Of a stretch of 8,232 nt of DNA, positions 5,202 through 8,232 are shown one piece after another. Position numbers and translations under genes: made by a program. The stretch comes from Rickettsiales bacterium. GTDB taxonomy: Bacteria; Pseudomonadota; Alphaproteobacteria; Rickettsiales; UBA1997. The DNA is taken from positions 1 to 8,232 of the forward strand of contig CANNMN010000050.1 in NCBI GenBank assembly GCA_947505885.1. The letters are read 5' to 3'. Positions within the stretch are counted from its first letter, which is position 1; the number at the start of each line of letters is the position of its first letter. The notes beneath the pieces were generated by a model. The model searched no databases and was not told where the DNA came from. It was given only the letters and a program-made list of their open reading frames with translations.

Positions 5202-6769
5202 TGAGGAGAAGGGGAATTCGAAGGTCCACTAGTAATTGTAAAGCTTACCGGGTATGTGAGATATTTAGTGTTAAAATCTAAGGTGCGAGGTAGCTCCTCA
5301 TACTTTACTTGATCAGGCACAAATGCCTTTTTTATTGATTTGGTTAGTGCGTCAAATTTACGAAATAAATCATCAATATCCCCAGCACTATTGGAAAGCT
5401 TTCCAGAGAAGGCTATCTGGTAATTCTGATTTATCGAAGGCGATTTGCTGCTGAAGCCAGTGATGTTATAGGAAAATGAACCAATCTTTACGCCGCTTTC
5501 TTTTAAAAATTTTAGCCTGGTGTAATAGCTGATAAAGTTGTTATCTTTTATGTTTAAAACCTCATCTATTTTACCAAAGTCGATAACTCTTTCAGCGGCC
5601 ACAATCTTATCTTCGCTGGAAATTGTTGCACCTTCAAATGCTAATTTTTTTAACTTCGCTAATTCTTGATTGACTGAATAACGCTCAGTTTCAGCGGCAT
5701 CAACTAATTGAGATATTTTATCTTGAGAGAGTAGGGTTACAACCCCGGTCGCTATTATCAAAACAACCAGAATCAGGTTTAGATAGTAAGATGCCTTGAT
5801 GGTTAAGAAAAATTTCTCCAACACCAAAATTTTTGGCGTAGTGAATCTTAGAATTTTCTTCCCCTTAGAAAAAACTTTTGAAATTAAGAAGTCGCAAAAG
5901 TTGCTGTCAGTATCGACGGCTGATGCAACCCCAATTTTTGCTGCAGCAGTATTTGGTGTGTAGTTAACAAAATTTAACTCTGTGTTGCTGAGCTTTTCTA
6001 GGATCAATAAAACTTTGTCTGAAAAAATATTAACAATATCGAGTTCAGATATCATTAAATTCGGAAAAATTCTTTTTAGATATTCGAAAGTGCTATAAAT
6101 ATCATGCTCATATTTTTCTAAAAAATCTGCCTGATCAAAATCGTAATTTACTACGCGAGTAAAGACGATTCCTTGCTCTGAGAACACAATCTGCCTGATT
6201 CCACTGACCTGATTTTGCAAAATAATACAGTAAAGCTCATTATGTTTATTTTTGGTTTTTGACTGAGTTTTAATGTTGTTTTGTAAAGATTGGAATAGTC
6301 CAAAAGTTTCAACTGGCGACATGTAAATACCGACCAAGTGATTCGGCAATTCCACTAAATAATCGACCCATTTATTGATTAGATCAGAATCGGATGAGGA
6401 GATAAAAAGACATTCCCAGCGATTACCGCCAACCTGCTTATTGCCGCTCGACTTTTTTTTATTCAGGATCATGTAGCCCTTTAGACTAACAGCGTCTCCA
6501 TCAGTTGCTAAATCACGCTTAACAATGCGTGTTAAATCAGATTTTCTAATTGAGGGATAGATTTTTTTCTTATAGCTTTGGTCGATCGTATCGAGCAGTA
6601 CGTAAATTGGAGTTGTTTTATGAGCTAAGCAAATTCCAGCGATTTGAGCTCTGGCATTGTCATCAAATTCAGCAATAAAAGCTTTGCTTTCTATTTTTCC
6701 ACCCGAGTGCAAAGCAATAACCGCGCCATAATTTCCTATAGTTACGACAATATTTTTTTCAGAAAGCAT
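5198..6769 (-). CDS. GspL-like / PilM-PilN-type platform protein
   Basis: The 523-residue product has a large soluble N-terminal region (about 1-315), one membrane segment (about 328-347, YYLNLILVVLIIATGVVTLL), a likely coiled coil (350-378, with ETERYSVNQELAKLKKL) and a periplasmic region (about 385-515) that should form a ferredoxin-like fold. This is the plan of GspL, or of PilM joined to PilN: an actin-like cytoplasmic domain that engages the assembly ATPase, and a periplasmic domain that pairs with GspM/PilO. The start MLSEKNIVVTIGNYGAVIAL resembles the first hairpin of an actin-like fold (phosphate-1-like turn), and IVFTRVVNYD (201-210) fits a later subdomain strand, but the canonical ATP motifs are not obvious. 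It is first in the operon, with a 75-base divergent spacer to acpS. A short Pro/Ser tail (PSNSPSPQ) ends the protein. Homology is inferred from architecture and gene order. Confidence 0.65.
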   Translation of the reverse strand: MLSEKNIVVTIGNYGAVIALHSGGKIESKAFIAEFDDNARAQIAGICLAHKTTPIYVLLDTIDQSYKKKIYPSIRKSDLTRIVKRDLATDGDAVSLKGYMILNKKKSSGNKQVGGNRWECLFISSSDSDLINKWVDYLVELPNHLVGIYMSPVETFGLFQSLQNNIKTQSKTKNKHNELYCIILQNQVSGIRQIVFSEQGIVFTRVVNYDFDQADFLEKYEHDIYSTFEYLKRIFPNLMISELDIVNIFSDKVLLILEKLSNTELNFVNYTPNTAAAKIGVASAVDTDSNFCDFLISKVFSKGKKILRFTTPKILVLEKFFLTIKASYYLNLILVVLIIATGVVTLLSQDKISQLVDAAETERYSVNQELAKLKKLAFEGATISSEDKIVAAERVIDFGKIDEVLNIKDNNFISYYTRLKFLKESGVKIGSFSYNITGFSSKSPSINQNYQIAFSGKLSNSAGDIDDLFRKFDALTKSIKKAFVPDQVKYEELPRTLDFNTKYLTYPVSFTITSGPSNSPSPQ

Positions 6770-6844
6770 TTGAATTTGCGGTAACGTTTTGAGAGCTTGG
6801 TACTTTATCTAAAAACACCACCCAAACATGCAATTTTTTTCACG

Positions 6845-7237
6845 ATGATTCTTGGAGTTGGAATTGATCTTGTCTCAGTAAGAAGAATTCAAGAGTTAGA
6901 AACTCAATTTAAGCAAAAATTTTTACAGAAAGTTTTTACAAAAAATGAAATTTTGGCGAGTCAGAAAAAATTCTCGTCAGAAATTTTCTTAGCAAAAAGA
7001 TTTGCCGCAAAAGAGGCTTTTTCTAAGGCTCTCGGGCTCGGTCTTGGTCGTGGAATTAATTTTTCTGACATAGAAATCGGCAATGACGATTTTGGAAAGC
7101 CACAAATTAAAATCCTAAATAACAAAGAAGAGTTCGTAAAAAAACATTTTCATTGCGAAGATTTTTCTGTTCATCTTTCTCTTACCGACGAAGAGTCGTT
7201 CGCAAGCGCTGTGGTTTTAATCGAAAAAAAATCTTAA
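6845..7237 (+). CDS. acpS: Holo-[acyl-carrier-protein] synthase AcpS
   Basis: AcpS transfers the 4'-phosphopantetheine arm from CoA to a serine of apo-ACP, activating the carrier for fatty-acid and lipid synthesis. The 130-residue product is of typical length. It starts MILGVGIDLVSVRRIQ, with the Mg-binding Asp8, then FTKNEI (31-36) and the signature FLAKRFAAKEAFSKALGLGLGRGI (48-71), with the second metal ligand Glu57. The pattern FGKPQI (83-88) and a closing VHLSLTDEESFASAVVLIE follow; the last segment has TD where many homologs have SH, a variant I associate with alphaproteobacteria. I chose ATG 6845 because the family N-terminus begins there; an in-frame TTG at 6797 would add 16 residues with no family match. 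No clear Shine-Dalgarno is present. Its stop overlaps gpsA by one base, so the two are likely co-expressed. Confidence 0.95.
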   Translation: MILGVGIDLVSVRRIQELETQFKQKFLQKVFTKNEILASQKKFSSEIFLAKRFAAKEAFSKALGLGLGRGINFSDIEIGNDDFGKPQIKILNNKEEFVKKHFHCEDFSVHLSLTDEESFASAVVLIEKKS

Positions 7238-8196
7238 TGAAAAAAATTTTAGTAATTGGCGCTGGAGCCTGGGGCACTGCACTTGCAAATCTTCTCGCTA
7301 AAAATTTCAACGAAGTTTTTTTGAATGCGAATAAAAGCAAAATTCTCGACGAAATTAATCACGAAAGTAGCAACGAGCAATTTTTGCCGGGCATAAAATT
7401 AAGCCAAAAAATTTTCGCAGTTAGTAACTTTGTTACCGATGCTGATTTTGTTTTTATTGTTACGCCCAGTAAGATTAGTACGAAAATTTTTCAGGAAATT
7501 GCGCAGACAAAATTTAAGAAAAATTGTATTTTTGTAATTTGTTCAAAAGGTCTTGAGCCCAAGACTAATAATCTTTTAAGCGACTCATTTGAAAAAATTA
7601 CTAAATGCAAAAATTATGCGGTTTTGTCTGGCCCAAATTTTGCTGCTGAAGTGGCAAATGAAGTTCCAAGTATTACAACGATTGCGACGAAAAATAAAAA
7701 ATTAGCCTCTGCGGTAATTAATCTTCTTAACAATAATCACTTCCAAGCCTTTTATTTCAAGGACCCGCGCACTGTTGAAATTTGTGGCGTTGTTAAAAAT
7801 GTAATGGCGATTGGCTGCGGAATAGTCGATGGACTTGATCTTGGCATCAATGCCAAAGCCGCTTTGGTTATGAAAGGAATCTCTGAAATTCAGTTGCTCT
7901 GCAAGAAAATTAAAGCCTCAACTGACGTCGTAAATGCAGCAGGATTCGGCGATATTTTTCTTACCTGCTCTTCACAAAAATCGCGCAATAACTCACTCGG
8001 AGTTTTGCTCGCGCAAGAAAAAGAAAGAGAAGTTGATAAAACTTACGAAGGCATTTCATCCGCTGCCGCCATTGTTGCGCTGGGTAAAAAGTTGAAAGTA
8101 AAACTCGATTTGTGCGAAGGAATAAACAAAATTCTAACTCGAAAATCTTCCGCCGAACAAATTAAAAAAATAATCTCAAAAGCAATTTTGAGTTAG
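7237..8196 (+). CDS. gpsA: Glycerol-3-phosphate dehydrogenase [NAD(P)+] GpsA
   Basis: GpsA reduces dihydroxyacetone phosphate to sn-glycerol 3-phosphate, the backbone for phospholipids, in the cytoplasm. The 319-residue product is close to the usual 320-340. The N-terminal Rossmann domain starts MKKILVIGAGAWGTALA with the GxGxxG loop at 8-13; then come CSKGLEP (102-108), LSGPNFAAEVANEVPS (130-145), and the C-terminal helical domain with the catalytic Lys in VVKNVMAIGCGIVDGL (185-200), INAKAALVMKGISEI (204-218) and GFGDIFLTCSSQKSRN (236-251). All key positions are intact. I chose ATG 7237, which forms TAATG with the acpS stop; the frame extends upstream through the end of acpS, but that part is non-homologous. 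No Shine-Dalgarno is visible, consistent with coupling. The pairing with acpS links two membrane-lipid functions. Confidence 0.97.
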   Translation: MKKILVIGAGAWGTALANLLAKNFNEVFLNANKSKILDEINHESSNEQFLPGIKLSQKIFAVSNFVTDADFVFIVTPSKISTKIFQEIAQTKFKKNCIFVICSKGLEPKTNNLLSDSFEKITKCKNYAVLSGPNFAAEVANEVPSITTIATKNKKLASAVINLLNNNHFQAFYFKDPRTVEICGVVKNVMAIGCGIVDGLDLGINAKAALVMKGISEIQLLCKKIKASTDVVNAAGFGDIFLTCSSQKSRNNSLGVLLAQEKEREVDKTYEGISSAAAIVALGKKLKVKLDLCEGINKILTRKSSAEQIKKIISKAILS

Positions 8197-8217
8197 CATA
8201 AAAATCTCCAGTTCGTA

Positions 8218-8232
8218 ATCCCCGCCTTCGCG
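8218..8232. repeat. Truncated G+C-rich palindrome, probable dispersed repeat or terminator
   Basis: The last bases read ATCCCCGC (8218-8225), a CTTC loop, then GCG at the window edge, so the right arm is cut off. The expected continuation GGGAT would complete an 8-bp hairpin. The form CCCGCCTTCGCGGG is a well-known intergenic palindrome in many proteobacteria, often in numerous copies. It is strikingly G+C-rich against the surrounding AT-rich DNA and lies 21 bases after the gpsA stop, so it may also end gpsA transcription. The missing arm makes this provisional. Confidence 0.5.

Noticed and set aside
6797..6844. N-terminal extension of AcpS from a TTG at 6797
   Set aside because: The family N-terminus begins at the ATG at 6845 (MILGVGID); the 16 extra residues have no family counterpart and the stretch probably serves as the spacer for two divergent genes.
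6770..6844. Divergent sigma-70 promoters between the platform operon and acpS
   Set aside because: Candidate -35 and -10 boxes, such as TTGCAT with AGATAA on the minus strand, match the consensus poorly and cannot be separated from AT-rich background.
7153..7236. Extended start of GpsA inside acpS
   Set aside because: The 28 extra residues are an out-of-frame reading of acpS; the GpsA Rossmann start MKKILVIGAG begins exactly at 7237.

Overview
The window is AT-rich (roughly one third G+C by eye), gene-dense, and encodes proteins rich in Lys, Asn and Ile. The gene styles (RsmD-RibH, AcpS with an LSLTDE motif, GpsA, a PstS-like binding protein, HisA) suggest an AT-rich alphaproteobacterium. 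A Rickettsiales-like or other genome-reduced lineage is plausible, but that placement is inference. A histidine-biosynthesis gene would be unusual in classical host-restricted Rickettsiales and points to a lineage that keeps some amino-acid synthesis.

Layout. Positions 1-632 (+): the 3' end of rsmD (16S rRNA methyltransferase) overlaps ribH (lumazine synthase). Positions 786-2432 (+): a PstS-like periplasmic binding protein is followed with no gap by a probable lipoprotein of unknown function. Positions 2638-3357 (-): a lone hisA. Positions 3387-3656 (+): a small protein with two membrane segments, divergent from hisA. Positions 3731-6769 (-): a compact three-gene operon that looks like the inner-membrane assembly platform of a type IV pilus or type II secretion machine. 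In transcription order it encodes a GspL-like protein (PilM plus PilN in one chain), a PilO/GspM-like protein, and a secreted PilP/GspB/MshK-like protein. Positions 6845-8196 (+): acpS and gpsA, both of phospholipid/fatty-acid metabolism, overlapping by one base. The window ends inside a G+C-rich palindrome that looks like a dispersed intergenic repeat or a terminator.

The most interesting content is the platform operon, with its fused first gene and very divergent sequence. Next come the coupled PstS-like/lipoprotein pair without transporter genes, and protein-like reading-frame remnants in the two spacers that flank that pair, consistent with gene decay. Most gene starts lack a clear Shine-Dalgarno sequence. 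Several genes overlap or abut (ATGA, TAATG, TAA-ATG), suggesting translational coupling. No RNA gene, CRISPR array, insertion sequence or complete mobile element was seen, and no gene-free stretch exceeds 300 bases.
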